Origin: Splendidivirga corallicola
Lineage (GTDB): Bacteria; Bacteroidota; Bacteroidia; Cytophagales; Cyclobacteriaceae
Assembly (NCBI GenBank): GCA_030442035.1
Contig: JAUJEA010000001.1
Location: 775,559-839,558, forward strand
DNA: 64,000 nt
Direction: 5' to 3'
The notes under the pieces were generated by a model. The model was not told where the DNA came from. It saw nothing but the letters and a program-made list of their open reading frames with translations, and ran no database searches. The position numbers and the translations under genes were made by a program. This document shows positions 1 to 10,593 of this stretch, piece by piece (positions within the stretch are counted from its first letter, which is position 1; each line of letters opens with the position of its first letter).

Positions 1-2123
1 CTTTTTGCTACACCATCCGGATAAGTGAATGAAAAGGAAGTTTTTCTATCGGCAATAGGATACACTTTGGCACTTAAATGTGTGTTATCAGAATCTCTCA
101 GAACAATAACTCCCTGGCCTCCCACAAAACATGGGGTTTTATCCAAAGGTATTTCGAACGCCTCAAGCACTACTGGTCCTTCGTATTTTTTGCCGCTGTC
201 AAAATCAAACCATACACCATCAGGGAGATAAACATTCATTTTGCCTGATTGATAGTTCTTCAAAAGCGGGGTAGCAATGACAGACTTTCCAATCATCCAT
301 TGAAAGTGTTCAAGTTTTGAAGTCATGCTGTCCTTAGGAAAGGCTATGGTCATGGGAGTCAGGGTGTAGGGATATCCTGACTCATAGCTAGCCACTGCTG
401 CACTGTACATATAGGGGGCTAGGGCATAGTGGAAATCAATAGCCTTCTTAAATATCTTTCGCTTATCTTCCGGCCATTTTTCAGGAAAAGCCCCTACGGC
501 AATACCCGAAGTTAAGGACAGTAACCAAGTGTGTCTGATATTTCTATCAACATCCTTTATATTGTGCATATTATGAACCCCAGTCACATCGGAATATACA
601 TTGGGAAACCCTGAGGCCGCATACTGCAGATAGTTAATAGGAATCCGTCCTGATAACTGCCCTACTCCGGTATCATTAATTCGAAGCAAGCTACCAGGAG
701 CTGTAAATTCTCCATTCCTGGCCATTACCAGACCTCCTTCATTGGAGATCTCCGTTATAGGTGCATTGTATACATTGGTTAATGAATCCAAATCCATCAT
801 GGTATCTTCCTTGATGCCATCAACTTCCCATTTAGCATATTGTTTTTGGTACCACTCGGCTGCCCCCGGCACCTCTCCATTCAGAAGATGACTTGGTACT
901 ATTGGAAAAATGTTTGAAGTGATCGCAAAAGGTTTTCCTTCCGAATTGTTCACCAGATACCCGTTTCGCTTTGCTTCAGTTGTAAGCTCATTTCCATAGA
1001 AGGAATTAACCTTCAGGTTTTTATCTCTTTTCTTGGTTTTAGGAAAGTAGGGCCCGCCTTCGGGGATAAAGTTAGTTCTCAAACCGATCATCCATTTGAT
1101 ATCGTGATCATTCATCCATGTTTTAAAGGTGGATGCATCTGAGAACTTCTCTCCCCACCTGCCAAAACTTGTTGTAGTACCTCCCTTATCCCAAAAACCG
1201 GAGCCTGTGACAGCCCACTTAATGGGATATCCATTTTGCAGAAACTTCTCCAATATACCTTTCACTGTCACCTGATTGGTATTCCAGCCCAAGGCATCCC
1301 ATGATTCCCAACCTAATTCGAATAATCTGGATTTCGGCAGAACATCTACATAACCATTCTGATTACGAACAGATTTATAGTTCTTATAGATCTCAGTAGG
1401 TTCGCCTAAAAAATAATAGAATGTGGCTTCACCTTCCGTGGTGATATTCATTTGATATTCCTGATCATTTAAGACCACTGATTTCTTTCCTTTATCAAAA
1501 AAAACTCCAGCCAGTGAATTCTGCGGGAAAATTGTGAAAGTGCTTACCCAACGCTTTCCTCCACCGTTATTTTCAATAACATAAGTCTTTCGCTTGTTTT
1601 TAATGATGTTAAAATCTTCTTCATAGGCTGCAACATCGCCTAATCCATGAGCAACAGGCATACCTCCCAGCCTTAAGGAGATAGTATTCGTCCCTTTCTT
1701 TTCCGGTTCAATTCTGAAAGTAGCCACTTGATTCTTAAAAGAGATGTATATGTTTGCCTTATCTCCTTCAACATTGGTTGCAAGCAACTTCTTTTCTGAA
1801 TTCCTTCTAACGTTTTCGGAGATGTCTTCCACATTGACCACTTCGCCTCCTGAAAACACCAAGCCAGTGTCAAAGTGAGCTGGTGCAACTATAGTTCCAT
1901 CCGTATGACTAAAACTGATCTGAAATTGAGTTTTCTTCACTTGCAACTTAAAATTTCCATCTATTATTTCAATGAGGTTGGAATCGTTATAAGTGTTCGA
2001 TTTATTATTGTGACAACTCCATCCTATCAATGAAAAAATTAAACCAGCATTGATTATGATTATTACTCTGGTATATCTAAGAATAGACTTTAAACCATTT
2101 TGGCTTTTGATCATTGTGAACAT
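1..2123 (-). CDS. GH31 family glycoside hydrolase, C-terminus cut by window edge
   Basis: The minus-strand reading frame stays open from 2123 to the left edge (about 707 codons), so the gene is partial at its 3' end. The N-terminus has a basic stretch, a run of hydrophobic residues (VIIIINAGLIFSLIGWSC) and a Cys, so it is probably an exported lipoprotein. The catalytic barrel shows WEVDGIKED, where the last Asp (about residue 437 counted from the ATG at 2114) sits at the place of the GH31 nucleophile (family pattern DGxxxD). RINDTG (Asp about 481) fits the acid/base position, and GFPNVYSDVTG fits the family's GYPFxxxDIGG strand. GH31 enzymes cleave alpha-glucosides or alpha-xylosides, among others; the exact substrate cannot be read here. 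It is the last visible gene of the SusCD operon, 85 bases after the FG-GAP gene. The start could also be the ATG at 2114. Confidence 0.85.
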   Translation of the reverse strand, partial: MFTMIKSQNGLKSILRYTRVIIIINAGLIFSLIGWSCHNNKSNTYNDSNLIEIIDGNFKLQVKKTQFQISFSHTDGTIVAPAHFDTGLVFSGGEVVNVEDISENVRRNSEKKLLATNVEGDKANIYISFKNQVATFRIEPEKKGTNTISLRLGGMPVAHGLGDVAAYEEDFNIIKNKRKTYVIENNGGGKRWVSTFTIFPQNSLAGVFFDKGKKSVVLNDQEYQMNITTEGEATFYYFLGEPTEIYKNYKSVRNQNGYVDVLPKSRLFELGWESWDALGWNTNQVTVKGILEKFLQNGYPIKWAVTGSGFWDKGGTTTSFGRWGEKFSDASTFKTWMNDHDIKWMIGLRTNFIPEGGPYFPKTKKRDKNLKVNSFYGNELTTEAKRNGYLVNNSEGKPFAITSNIFPIVPSHLLNGEVPGAAEWYQKQYAKWEVDGIKEDTMMDLDSLTNVYNAPITEISNEGGLVMARNGEFTAPGSLLRINDTGVGQLSGRIPINYLQYAASGFPNVYSDVTGVHNMHNIKDVDRNIRHTWLLSLTSGIAVGAFPEKWPEDKRKIFKKAIDFHYALAPYMYSAAVASYESGYPYTLTPMTIAFPKDSMTSKLEHFQWMIGKSVIATPLLKNYQSGKMNVYLPDGVWFDFDSGKKYEGPVVLEAFEIPLDKTPCFVGGQGVIVLRDSDNTHLSAKVYPIADRKTSFSFTYPDGVAK

Positions 2124-2208
2124 CTTTTTAAAAGGTCAAATCAAGTATTTTCCACTTTTCACTTCAAAATCTCTCTATGACGGTTTTCATTAAATCTTGA
2201 ATATTGTA

Positions 2209-5200
2209 TTAGTTTATCCTTATTAGTTGAAGACTGTCATTATTCCTGGCAATGAGTACAGCTTTTTTATTGTTGATTAGTGTTATTATGTCTGAATTCA
2301 CAACCTCTCCTTTTACAAACAAACCACTTTCATATGGCATAACTTCATCAAAGTTTCCCTTACCATCACCTTCCATAAAAAGGCCATATCCGGCATCTTG
2401 CCTTGGCGTTTCTACCTCAAAGCCATACATATTTCCTAAAAGAACAATATCAAGATTTCCATCTCCATTTATATCACTGGAAATAATGTCTCTAATAGCC
2501 GTCATTTGTGCCCAATCCGATAAGGGCTTGATGGTGAAAGAACCATTTCCATTATTTTCCAGATAGCTTGTTGCGAAATTTTTGGCCTCAAAATGCAGTG
2601 CGGTCTCTATATTATTTTTCCCATATACTTCCTCCAGTCCTGCAGAGGCAAAGGCATGATAGCTTGGAAATTTTTCTTTTATAAAGGGCATTTGATTGGA
2701 ACTACATTCTCTTCCCCGCAAGGGAAATGACTTACCCTCTTGATGAAATCCAAGCACAATATCCAATGTACCAGTCTGATCGAAATCCTTTGCGTAGACT
2801 TGAAAAGGCTCATCTTTTGAAGCCTGGTATTTGCAATTCAAGCCCAGATTACCTGCAATCAGGTCTATGTCCCCATCGTTGTCATAATCTGCCGCTTCAA
2901 TACTGAACCACCAACCAGTATCATTAATCAAACCAGTTTGATCTGAGAAATCCGAGAATACTCCATTTGTATTTTTCAAAACCTTGATTGGCATCCATTC
3001 CCCAACTACAATCAGGTCTTTAAAACCATCATTATCTACATCAGCCCAGGCGGCATCAGTCACCATTCCAATTTCATCAAGTAATTCACGCGCAATATCA
3101 ACAAATCGGATTTTACCTTTTTCCGAATCATTTCTCAGCAACAAACTAATTCCCGGGAATGGGTATTTTCCGGGATACTGGCGTCCTCCAACAAAGAGAT
3201 CCAGGTCACCATCCTGATCAAAATCACAAGGTTTTACTATGGAACCGCTTGCAGCCACGGGATTCAAAAAGGGTTGGTCCGCTTTGGTAAAAATACCTTT
3301 TTCATTGATATACAGGCGATCGAAATAAAATTCCGATCCCGTTTCATACTCGTTGCCCCCACTAACAACATAGAGATCCGGATCACCATCATTGTCCACA
3401 TCGAAAAATGCTGCATCAACATCTTCATATTGTTTTTCCTGTTGAAACAGGTCCTTGTTTGAAGGTTGAAATTTGCCATCTTTATCTTGTATATATAATG
3501 CACCGCTAAAACCCTTTGCACCTCCTATATAAAAATCACTCAGACCATCACCGTTTATATCACCAACTGTTAAAGCCGGTCCCTCTTGTGACATCTTATG
3601 AGGCAACAGGCTTTCGTTGATGAAATCATCAAAAATGTTTTCTTTATGAAAATGTGTTAATCCAATCTTTTCTGTCAGGTTAGTGAAAATTTTCGGCTTT
3701 GTTTGTTTTGCTAGCTCACTGGTTGCATGAGCATAACTAATGTCGATTGTTTGGTTTGCTTTAATATCTGGCAATACCTGCGTTTTACCATCCGGCCAAA
3801 TTACCTTCAGGTGCTCAACCTCAATATTATTTCCTAATCCAAAATGCAATACATTATCAATTGATGACTGGAATCCCCTGGATGGATATTGCTCTATTAG
3901 CTGTTGACCGTGATCAGTTTTAAGTATTACTCTTGCTCCTATCCCGTTTGGGTTATTGTTGGGACCGTTCAGCCGAACTTTCAAATAATTACCCAAGCCC
4001 AATTCAATACTGTTGTTCCGGTAAATGAAAGCCTTGTCATCCATATTGTTAGTTATGATATCCAGATCACCATCATTATCCAGATCAGCATAGGCGGCAC
4101 CGTTTGTGGCAGTTAATCTTTCAGTTGTCCAAATTTTGTTTTTCTTAGAGAAGGTGAGCCCACCTTTGTTTTCATAAAAGTAATTGTCCTTTTTTCGAGC
4201 TGGCATTTTACCTAGCATATCTCCAACAAACTGTGTTGTCAATATTTTTTTCAAAGGATCCTTAGCCTGATCCATCTGCTTATTAAATGCTTTCAGTCTT
4301 TCATTCTTGTAAATGATATAGTCGACATTTCTGAAATCACGTTTTATTCCATTGGATACAAAAAGGTCCTTATCCCCATCGTTGTCCATATCAAAAAACA
4401 GCGGTCCCCAGCTCCAATCCGTACTTGAAATACCTCCTAAGCTGGCTATATCTGAGAATACAGGCTTGTTGGATCCTTCCAGGTTTCCATTGTTGATTTG
4501 CAGGGTATTGTACATATATTGATGGTGGAATCCCTCTTCAACAAGAAAGTTGAATTGTTCAGGATTCATTCCGCTCATACTGGCTTTGATACCATAATTA
4601 TCTTCAGAAACCATATCCACGGATATAAAATCCAACCATCCATCATTGTTGAAATCAGCTATATCATTGCCCATTGAAAAAGTGGAAATATGACCGGTTG
4701 CTTCATTCATAATTTCTTTGAAAGTACCATCTCCGTGGTTGAGATACAGTCTATCCTTAGCTGTATAGTCCTGCCCAACCAAAATATCCGGCCAGCCGTC
4801 ATTATTCAAATCACCAATAGCGATACCAAGCCCAAAACCAATACCATCATTAATGATCCCAGCCTCATCCGAAACATCTACAAATTTGCCCCTATCATTC
4901 CTAAATAGCCGGTCACTGGTAAGTTCAGATTTTTCAAAACGTAATTGCTCCATATTCTCCTGAACATATTGAGCATCTACATTGTGATTTAATAGGAACA
5001 TATCCAGGTCCCCATCCAGGTCAAAATCAAAAAAGACAGCCTGCGTGGAGTAATGAGGTAAATCCAGATCATAGTTGCTCGCCTCTTCGCTAAATCTAGG
5101 TATTCCAAATTCATCATTACCCAAATTGATATAAAGTTCATTCCGTCTCTTGTTAGGATCATTGAATGCACCCGACTTACAAATGTAAATATCGAGTCTA

Positions 5201-5616
5201 CCATCAGCATTAATATCAACCATGGTTGTACCCTGATGAAAACCATATCCTCCTTTTACTCCTGAAAGGCTTGTAACATCCTTAAATTTCATACTACCCT
5301 TGTTCAAATAAAGCTGATTGTCAATAAGGTTTGCAGCAAAATATAGATCAGGAAGCCCATCATTATTCAGGTCACCTACAGAAACGCCGGCCCCATTGTA
5401 GAGATATTCATAGACAAACACGTTCATTATCTCATTTTCTTTGATAACATTGGTGAATCTGATATTAGTTACGGAATCTTCCAGGATATCAAACAGCTGC
5501 AATGCATTCCCGGTACCAATCCTCATTTTAGCATTGGTATTCCTTGCATCATGGTCACATCCCAATAGCAATAGAAATGTCATCCAAAGAATAAGATATG
5601 GTTTCCTAACGTTCAT
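2209..5616 (-). CDS. FG-GAP/VCBS repeat lipoprotein with ASPIC/UnbV domain
   Basis: The product has 1135 residues. It starts with a lipoprotein signal (ILWMTFLLLLGC), so it should be anchored in a membrane, probably on the outer membrane surface. The body is built from many calcium-binding-like repeats of the form DxDxDGxxD (for example DLNNDGLPD, DFDLDGDLD, DVDNDGDPD), which usually fold as an integrin-type beta-propeller. Around residues 550-620 lies an ASPIC/UnbV-like segment (GIGARV to VIWPDGKTQ), which separates two propeller blocks. Proteins of this CRTAC1-like type are common in SusCD loci of Bacteroidota, where a role in glycan binding or processing is suspected but not established. 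It follows susD by about 100 bases across a strong hairpin, suggesting that its level may be set separately from SusCD. Confidence 0.85.
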   Translation of the reverse strand: MNVRKPYLILWMTFLLLLGCDHDARNTNAKMRIGTGNALQLFDILEDSVTNIRFTNVIKENEIMNVFVYEYLYNGAGVSVGDLNNDGLPDLYFAANLIDNQLYLNKGSMKFKDVTSLSGVKGGYGFHQGTTMVDINADGRLDIYICKSGAFNDPNKRRNELYINLGNDEFGIPRFSEEASNYDLDLPHYSTQAVFFDFDLDGDLDMFLLNHNVDAQYVQENMEQLRFEKSELTSDRLFRNDRGKFVDVSDEAGIINDGIGFGLGIAIGDLNNDGWPDILVGQDYTAKDRLYLNHGDGTFKEIMNEATGHISTFSMGNDIADFNNDGWLDFISVDMVSEDNYGIKASMSGMNPEQFNFLVEEGFHHQYMYNTLQINNGNLEGSNKPVFSDIASLGGISSTDWSWGPLFFDMDNDGDKDLFVSNGIKRDFRNVDYIIYKNERLKAFNKQMDQAKDPLKKILTTQFVGDMLGKMPARKKDNYFYENKGGLTFSKKNKIWTTERLTATNGAAYADLDNDGDLDIITNNMDDKAFIYRNNSIELGLGNYLKVRLNGPNNNPNGIGARVILKTDHGQQLIEQYPSRGFQSSIDNVLHFGLGNNIEVEHLKVIWPDGKTQVLPDIKANQTIDISYAHATSELAKQTKPKIFTNLTEKIGLTHFHKENIFDDFINESLLPHKMSQEGPALTVGDINGDGLSDFYIGGAKGFSGALYIQDKDGKFQPSNKDLFQQEKQYEDVDAAFFDVDNDGDPDLYVVSGGNEYETGSEFYFDRLYINEKGIFTKADQPFLNPVAASGSIVKPCDFDQDGDLDLFVGGRQYPGKYPFPGISLLLRNDSEKGKIRFVDIARELLDEIGMVTDAAWADVDNDGFKDLIVVGEWMPIKVLKNTNGVFSDFSDQTGLINDTGWWFSIEAADYDNDGDIDLIAGNLGLNCKYQASKDEPFQVYAKDFDQTGTLDIVLGFHQEGKSFPLRGRECSSNQMPFIKEKFPSYHAFASAGLEEVYGKNNIETALHFEAKNFATSYLENNGNGSFTIKPLSDWAQMTAIRDIISSDINGDGNLDIVLLGNMYGFEVETPRQDAGYGLFMEGDGKGNFDEVMPYESGLFVKGEVVNSDIITLINNKKAVLIARNNDSLQLIRIN

Positions 5617-5649
5617 TGAGTCCCTTTGAAATCCTATTAGTATATAAGC

Positions 5650-5686
5650 AAAGTAATAAGGAGTGGCATTTACCCCTTATTACTTT
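5650..5686 (-). terminator. Intra-operon hairpin between susD and the FG-GAP gene
   Basis: A perfect 12-base inverted repeat, AAAGTAATAAGG at 5650-5661 and CCTTATTACTTT at 5675-5686, encloses a 13-base loop. In the minus-strand transcript it lies just after the susD stop and before the next gene's start. There is only a short T stretch after the stem, so it may be a partial terminator or an RNA-stabilising/processing hairpin rather than a full stop. Confidence 0.55.
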
Positions 5687-5719
5687 AAACTTGATTCAAC
5701 ATGAAACTTACCGGAGTAT

Positions 5720-7528
5720 TTAATAACCTCCCGGATTTTGTGTCACCAAACCTTCAGTAGCATCAATTTCACTCTGTGGTACTGCCCAGAGATAATCTCT
5801 TGCAGGATTGAAAAGTCGCACTTCAACCTCCCTGTAATCAAGATTACCTTTGATAGCACGTGGTTGGGAGGGAGCACCAGTATAATCAATGAAACCATCA
5901 TCATCTATAGCTGGCACAAAGCCCAATGTTCCCCCGATTTGACTCCATCCGTTAGCGGGGGAACCATATAATATACCATTCATCACTTTCTCTGCAGTGC
6001 GCCATCTTCGAATATCAAACAGACGGAATCCTTCATTGGCAAGCTCTACCTTTCGTTCCCTTCTAATTATCTTTCTGAGTTCCGATTGATCAGTGGTTGT
6101 AACTGCAGGGTAGTTGGCAACATCACCTCTATCCGTTCCATAGGCACGTGCTCGGACATCATTAATCGCATCCAGTACACTTTGGTCAATGCTTCCTCCT
6201 TCAATCTTAGCTTCGGCATAGGTCAATAGCACTTCTCCGTATCGCATGATGATGATAGATAACTCTGATTGATCTACGTTGCCATCGCCCATTAAAGCAG
6301 GTTCATCAGAGAACTTCTTCCAGTTGTATCCCGTATAAGCACCAAATTCATTGGCTCCTGATGTAGTAAAATCCTGTCCGCTTACGGGATCGGTTTTAGT
6401 GACTCCTCTAAAATCAGCGGAATTCAGATTCAGGGTTCTGGTAGTGTTAACACCGCCTTCTACAACCCATGTTGCCACACTATCGGAATGGGTTTCAAAT
6501 ACTCTTCCTGTCCAAACTTCTCCGGGTACTACAATGGAGGCTTTAAGTCTTGGATCACGGTTGTCATAAGGGTTGGCTGGATCGAAAGCCGGGTCCTCAT
6601 CAATAGGCAAACCATTGGTCGTTTCATAGGAATCTACCGTTTGCTGAGAGGGAACGAACTGTGCCCAACCACCAAATCTTGTTCCTTGTCTTCTGGGCAA
6701 ATTATGCGTTCGGGTCCCCTCTTGGTAAGAAAGATCAAATATCACTTCTTCCGAGCCAGAACCAGCAGCAGTAAAAAGTGCTTCATAATCGGAAAACAGA
6801 CTATGTGCTCCGCTGTTGATCACAGCTTCAGCCGCTTCCTCAGCTACTGACCAGTTTTCATTATATAGAGCCACCCTGGCTCGAAGTGTTTGGGCCGCCA
6901 TAGCTGAGGCCCTTCCTCTATCACCAGCACCCCAGGTGGCTGGAAGTAAACCTGCGGCTGTTTCAAGATCTGATAATATGTTGGTCACAATTTCGGCCTT
7001 TGAAGCTCTTGGTAAAGAAAGATCTCCCAAAGAAGTTGCAACCTCGGTTCGATAAGGCACATCCCCAAACAATTCAATCAAATAGCCATAGAAAAAAGCT
7101 CTTAAGAAAAGTGCCTCACCTCTTATCTCTTCAAATCGTGCTGGATCAGTATTTTCCTCGGCTTTTGACATATTGTTCAATAAATTATTGGAACGTTGAA
7201 TACCGAGGTACATACGATTCCAGAAACCACTGGCTAAGCCGTTGGTAGAAGTCATTCCTCCGGTCGTAACGGTAGCAGTACCCGCAACATTACCTCTGCT
7301 AAAGCCAAGATCGGTGGTATGATCCAATGCTTGGGTAAATGGCACTCCAATTGTATAATTAGCGGAAGCATAAATACCGGCCAGTGCTACTTCAAGTTGA
7401 TCTTCTGAGGCAAAAAATGCTGCATCAGTAGGTGAGCTTGGATTGTCCAAATTCAACACTCTGTCCTCACATGCATTCAATGTGAATACTGTAAAGCATA
7501 TTATTAAAAACCTATTTAGTTTTTTCAT
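5720..7528 (-). CDS. SusD/RagB-family outer membrane lipoprotein
   Basis: The product has 602 residues. It has a lipoprotein signal (MKKLNRFLIICFTVFTLNAC) followed by typical RagB/SusD features: the N-terminal NPSSPTDAAFFASEDQLEVALAGIY segment (read as two pieces), the helix with FLRAFFYGYLIELFGDVPY, and the C-terminal RRERKVELANEGFRLFDIRRW block that is a hallmark of the family. SusD proteins sit as a lid on the SusC channel and bind the incoming oligosaccharide. The gene lies 18 bases after susC, the usual order and spacing of the pair. The ligand cannot be told from sequence. Length is normal for the family. Confidence 0.95.
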   Translation of the reverse strand: MKKLNRFLIICFTVFTLNACEDRVLNLDNPSSPTDAAFFASEDQLEVALAGIYASANYTIGVPFTQALDHTTDLGFSRGNVAGTATVTTGGMTSTNGLASGFWNRMYLGIQRSNNLLNNMSKAEENTDPARFEEIRGEALFLRAFFYGYLIELFGDVPYRTEVATSLGDLSLPRASKAEIVTNILSDLETAAGLLPATWGAGDRGRASAMAAQTLRARVALYNENWSVAEEAAEAVINSGAHSLFSDYEALFTAAGSGSEEVIFDLSYQEGTRTHNLPRRQGTRFGGWAQFVPSQQTVDSYETTNGLPIDEDPAFDPANPYDNRDPRLKASIVVPGEVWTGRVFETHSDSVATWVVEGGVNTTRTLNLNSADFRGVTKTDPVSGQDFTTSGANEFGAYTGYNWKKFSDEPALMGDGNVDQSELSIIIMRYGEVLLTYAEAKIEGGSIDQSVLDAINDVRARAYGTDRGDVANYPAVTTTDQSELRKIIRRERKVELANEGFRLFDIRRWRTAEKVMNGILYGSPANGWSQIGGTLGFVPAIDDDGFIDYTGAPSQPRAIKGNLDYREVEVRLFNPARDYLWAVPQSEIDATEGLVTQNPGGY

Positions 7529-7546
7529 AATTCAATCATTTATCAT

Positions 7547-10500
7547 TTAAAAACTAACATTAAGACCTATGATATAGGTAGATGTAATAGGGTAAAAACC
7601 ACCTGAAGTGAAGTTGGGTACAGTTGGATCTATACCATCAGGTAAATCATCAAAAGTGATCAGGTTTTGACCGGAAACGTATATTCTTAGATCGCTAATA
7701 CTAAATCTGCTCAACAAAGCATTGGGTAGCGTATAGCCAAGTGTTATGTTCCTGACTCTCAAATAAGATGCATCAAACAACCACTGGGTACTGGTTCTCC
7801 AGTTGTTGTGTGAGCTTCCCGGTGTCAATCTTGGATAGGACGCATCGGTATTTTCAGGTGTCCATGAATCTGTTTGCCATTCCTGGATTTTACCAGCGTT
7901 AAAGAAGGCATAGGCAACATCGCCTTGTAAAATAATATCCCGTTTACCAACACCGAGCAAAGAAATAGAAAGATCAAACCCCTTATAGTCAGCAAATAGG
8001 TCTAACCCATAATTCAGCCTTGACAATGAATTACCAATAATGACACGATCGTCCCCGTTTATAATACCATCTGCCTCATCCGGAATACCATCACCATTAG
8101 TATCTACTGTAAGTTGATCTGCATATCGAACATCCCCTGGTTGTACGGCGCCAAATTGCTGTACAGGAGCATTGTCTATCTCATCCTGACTTTGGAAGAG
8201 CCCAATGGCCTGATAGCCAAAAATGGAACCGATAGATTCACCAACTCTGGTTATGGTACCTCCGGGAGGTAGTTCATCAAGCTCTCCTAAATCGGTTACA
8301 GTATTTTGATAATTAGATATGTTAAAATTCACTCCATAGGAAATATCACCTTTCTTGTCCTGCCACCCCAAAGCTAAGTCCCATCCTTTATTTTCTACAC
8401 TACCTACGTTCTGAACAGGTGGTGATAAACCGATTGATGGAGGCACTGTGTTCGCCTGAAGCAATATGTCATTGGTCGTACGTACATAGTACTCAGCTGT
8501 TAAAGATAGTCGACTATCAAATAAAGCCGCATCCAGACCAATGTTCTTAGTCTCTGTACTTTCCCATTGAATTGCCCGATTGGCCAAAACAGATTGCGCA
8601 CCACCGGTAATTGGAATTCCACCAATAATCGGATTTGAAGTACCAACATTAAAGGAAGAGACATATGGAAAGTCACCCGCTATCTGTTGATTACCAAGTT
8701 CACCCCAAGAAGCACGAAGCTTCAGGTCCGAGATGATTGATGAGGTTGATAGGAAAGATTCCTCGGCAATTCTCCAACCAACTGAAAAAGATGGAAAAAC
8801 AGATACTCTGTTTTCAGCAGCAAATCGTGAGCTTGCGTCTCTTCTAATATTTGCCTCCACGAGGTATTTATTCTTAAAGGAATAATTCACTCGACCGAAT
8901 ATGGATTGCAATCCGTTCAAACTCTCGCCACCACTATTCAGCTGCGTATCCGCATCTCCACTACTAAGCTGCTGAAATTCCTGAAGCACAAAATTTCTTC
9001 TGCTGGCACTGAAACTGCTGGAAGTATTTTTCAAAAACTCATAACCAAACGTGGCGCTTACATTATGTTCTTCAAAATCCCTGGAGTAGTTAGCAATAGC
9101 ATTGAAGTTATCCTGGAATGACCGGCTATTGGATTGAGACAGGGAATTCTGATTAGGGAAAGTACCACTTTGTGATAGATCCTGCCAATCGTACTGTGCT
9201 CTGAAGCTCTTACCGGCATTATCATTATATTGGGGCGCATAGGTGACTGAAATAGTCAGATTATCCATTGGTCTGTAATTGGCCTTTAGGACACCCCTGA
9301 AATAGTTGAACTGGGAGACTGACAAACCACCAACTTCAGCGCCTGCAACAGGGTTCTGTCCATTCCAACCCGGTCCGTACGATCCATCAGAATTGACCGC
9401 AGTAAACAAAGGTGGAATACGATAAGCCTGCCTTGTAATTTCATTAAGCCCTGCGGAGGGAGCTTGTGTAATGGATCTTCTGAAGTTCAAATCAAAATTG
9501 ATATCAAACTTATCACTTACTGTTAAATCTGTATTGATTCTTCCATTATATCTCTTGAAATCATAGTTAGTTATATTACCTTCCTGGTCCATATAGGACA
9601 AGGATGCCGAAACACGGGCTTTTTGAGTTCCTCCACTGATCGCCAGGCGATGATATTGCTGAAATCCATCTTCAGTAAATACCTCTTCCACCCAATCAGT
9701 ATCAGGGCTCGCATCAGATCCTCTGGTCGCTATATAATTATCAATGAATGCTTGATCGTAGGTGCCAGGATTTGCTTTATTCAGGTTTTCGATATATCCC
9801 AAGCCATCCAGAAACTTGAGATTTTGTGTGACCTTCTGAACACCAAAATAGTTGCTATAATTTAGCTTCATTTTTTCTGATTTGCCCCTTTTCGTAGTGA
9901 TAAGTATCACACCGTTTGCTGCTCTGGAACCATAAATTGCCGCTGCCGAAGCATCTTTCAAAACTGAAATGCTTTCAATATCATTCGGATCAACGCCATT
10001 GATATTATCAGGAATACCATCTACAAGAATAAGAGGATTGTTTTTACTGGCATTCCCTAGTGTACCAATTCCTCTAATACGGATAGTTGCCCCATCTGAT
10101 CCTGGCTGACCACTACTTTGCGTGGCAACCAAACCTGGTGCAAGACCTGCCAGGGCCTGAGACGTTTGAAAGACCGGTTGACGTGCAAGCTCGCTTCCTT
10201 CAATGGCCTCCACGGATCCTGTCAAATTTATCTTCTTCTGTGTGCCATATCCAATTACTACGATCTCCTCCAATGTTTGCAGATCAGCTAGCATCACCAC
10301 ATCAACGGTGGTTCTTCCGGAGATATCCAGTTCCTCTGTCAAATATCCCACATAAGAAAACACCAATGTATTCTGATTGTCTGCAACGGTAATTGAGTAT
10401 TTACCATCAATATCAGAAATTGTTCCGCTTTGTGTACCTTTAACTAGTACATTTACTCCAGGAATTGCGTTACCCGCATCATCCTTAATTGTTCCATTTA

Positions 10501-10570
10501 CTGTCCTTTGCTGCGCAAACAGCAGCGACCCGGTCAGTAAACAGAATAAAAGCAAGTAAAACTTTTTCAT
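7547..10570 (-). CDS. SusC/RagA-family TonB-dependent outer membrane transporter
   Basis: The product has 1007 residues. A signal peptide (MKKFYLLLFCLLTGSLLFAQ) is followed by a carboxypeptidase-D regulatory-like domain (VNGTIKDDAGNAIPGVNVLV to about residue 95). Next come a TonB box-like stretch (EEIVVIGYGTQKK) and a plug domain with the SusC signature (VDGIPDNINGVDPNDIESI, SVLKDASAAAIYGSRAANG). The long C-terminal part is the beta-barrel, ending in a typical aromatic-final strand (IIGLNVSF). It would move oligosaccharides into the periplasm with energy from TonB/ExbBD. It is followed at 18 bases by its SusD partner and preceded by the oxidoreductase gene at 23 bases, so it is inside the operon. 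Confidence 0.96.
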   Translation of the reverse strand: MKKFYLLLFCLLTGSLLFAQQRTVNGTIKDDAGNAIPGVNVLVKGTQSGTISDIDGKYSITVADNQNTLVFSYVGYLTEELDISGRTTVDVVMLADLQTLEEIVVIGYGTQKKINLTGSVEAIEGSELARQPVFQTSQALAGLAPGLVATQSSGQPGSDGATIRIRGIGTLGNASKNNPLILVDGIPDNINGVDPNDIESISVLKDASAAAIYGSRAANGVILITTKRGKSEKMKLNYSNYFGVQKVTQNLKFLDGLGYIENLNKANPGTYDQAFIDNYIATRGSDASPDTDWVEEVFTEDGFQQYHRLAISGGTQKARVSASLSYMDQEGNITNYDFKRYNGRINTDLTVSDKFDINFDLNFRRSITQAPSAGLNEITRQAYRIPPLFTAVNSDGSYGPGWNGQNPVAGAEVGGLSVSQFNYFRGVLKANYRPMDNLTISVTYAPQYNDNAGKSFRAQYDWQDLSQSGTFPNQNSLSQSNSRSFQDNFNAIANYSRDFEEHNVSATFGYEFLKNTSSSFSASRRNFVLQEFQQLSSGDADTQLNSGGESLNGLQSIFGRVNYSFKNKYLVEANIRRDASSRFAAENRVSVFPSFSVGWRIAEESFLSTSSIISDLKLRASWGELGNQQIAGDFPYVSSFNVGTSNPIIGGIPITGGAQSVLANRAIQWESTETKNIGLDAALFDSRLSLTAEYYVRTTNDILLQANTVPPSIGLSPPVQNVGSVENKGWDLALGWQDKKGDISYGVNFNISNYQNTVTDLGELDELPPGGTITRVGESIGSIFGYQAIGLFQSQDEIDNAPVQQFGAVQPGDVRYADQLTVDTNGDGIPDEADGIINGDDRVIIGNSLSRLNYGLDLFADYKGFDLSISLLGVGKRDIILQGDVAYAFFNAGKIQEWQTDSWTPENTDASYPRLTPGSSHNNWRTSTQWLFDASYLRVRNITLGYTLPNALLSRFSISDLRIYVSGQNLITFDDLPDGIDPTVPNFTSGGFYPITSTYIIGLNVSF

Positions 10571-10593
10571 GTGTTTAAAGTTTAGTTAATAAA

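Noticed and set aside
1673..1888. A 71-codon minus-strand frame within the left-edge gene
   Set aside because: It lies in another frame of the GH31 gene, whose own frame stays open from 2123 to position 1 and carries the family motifs.
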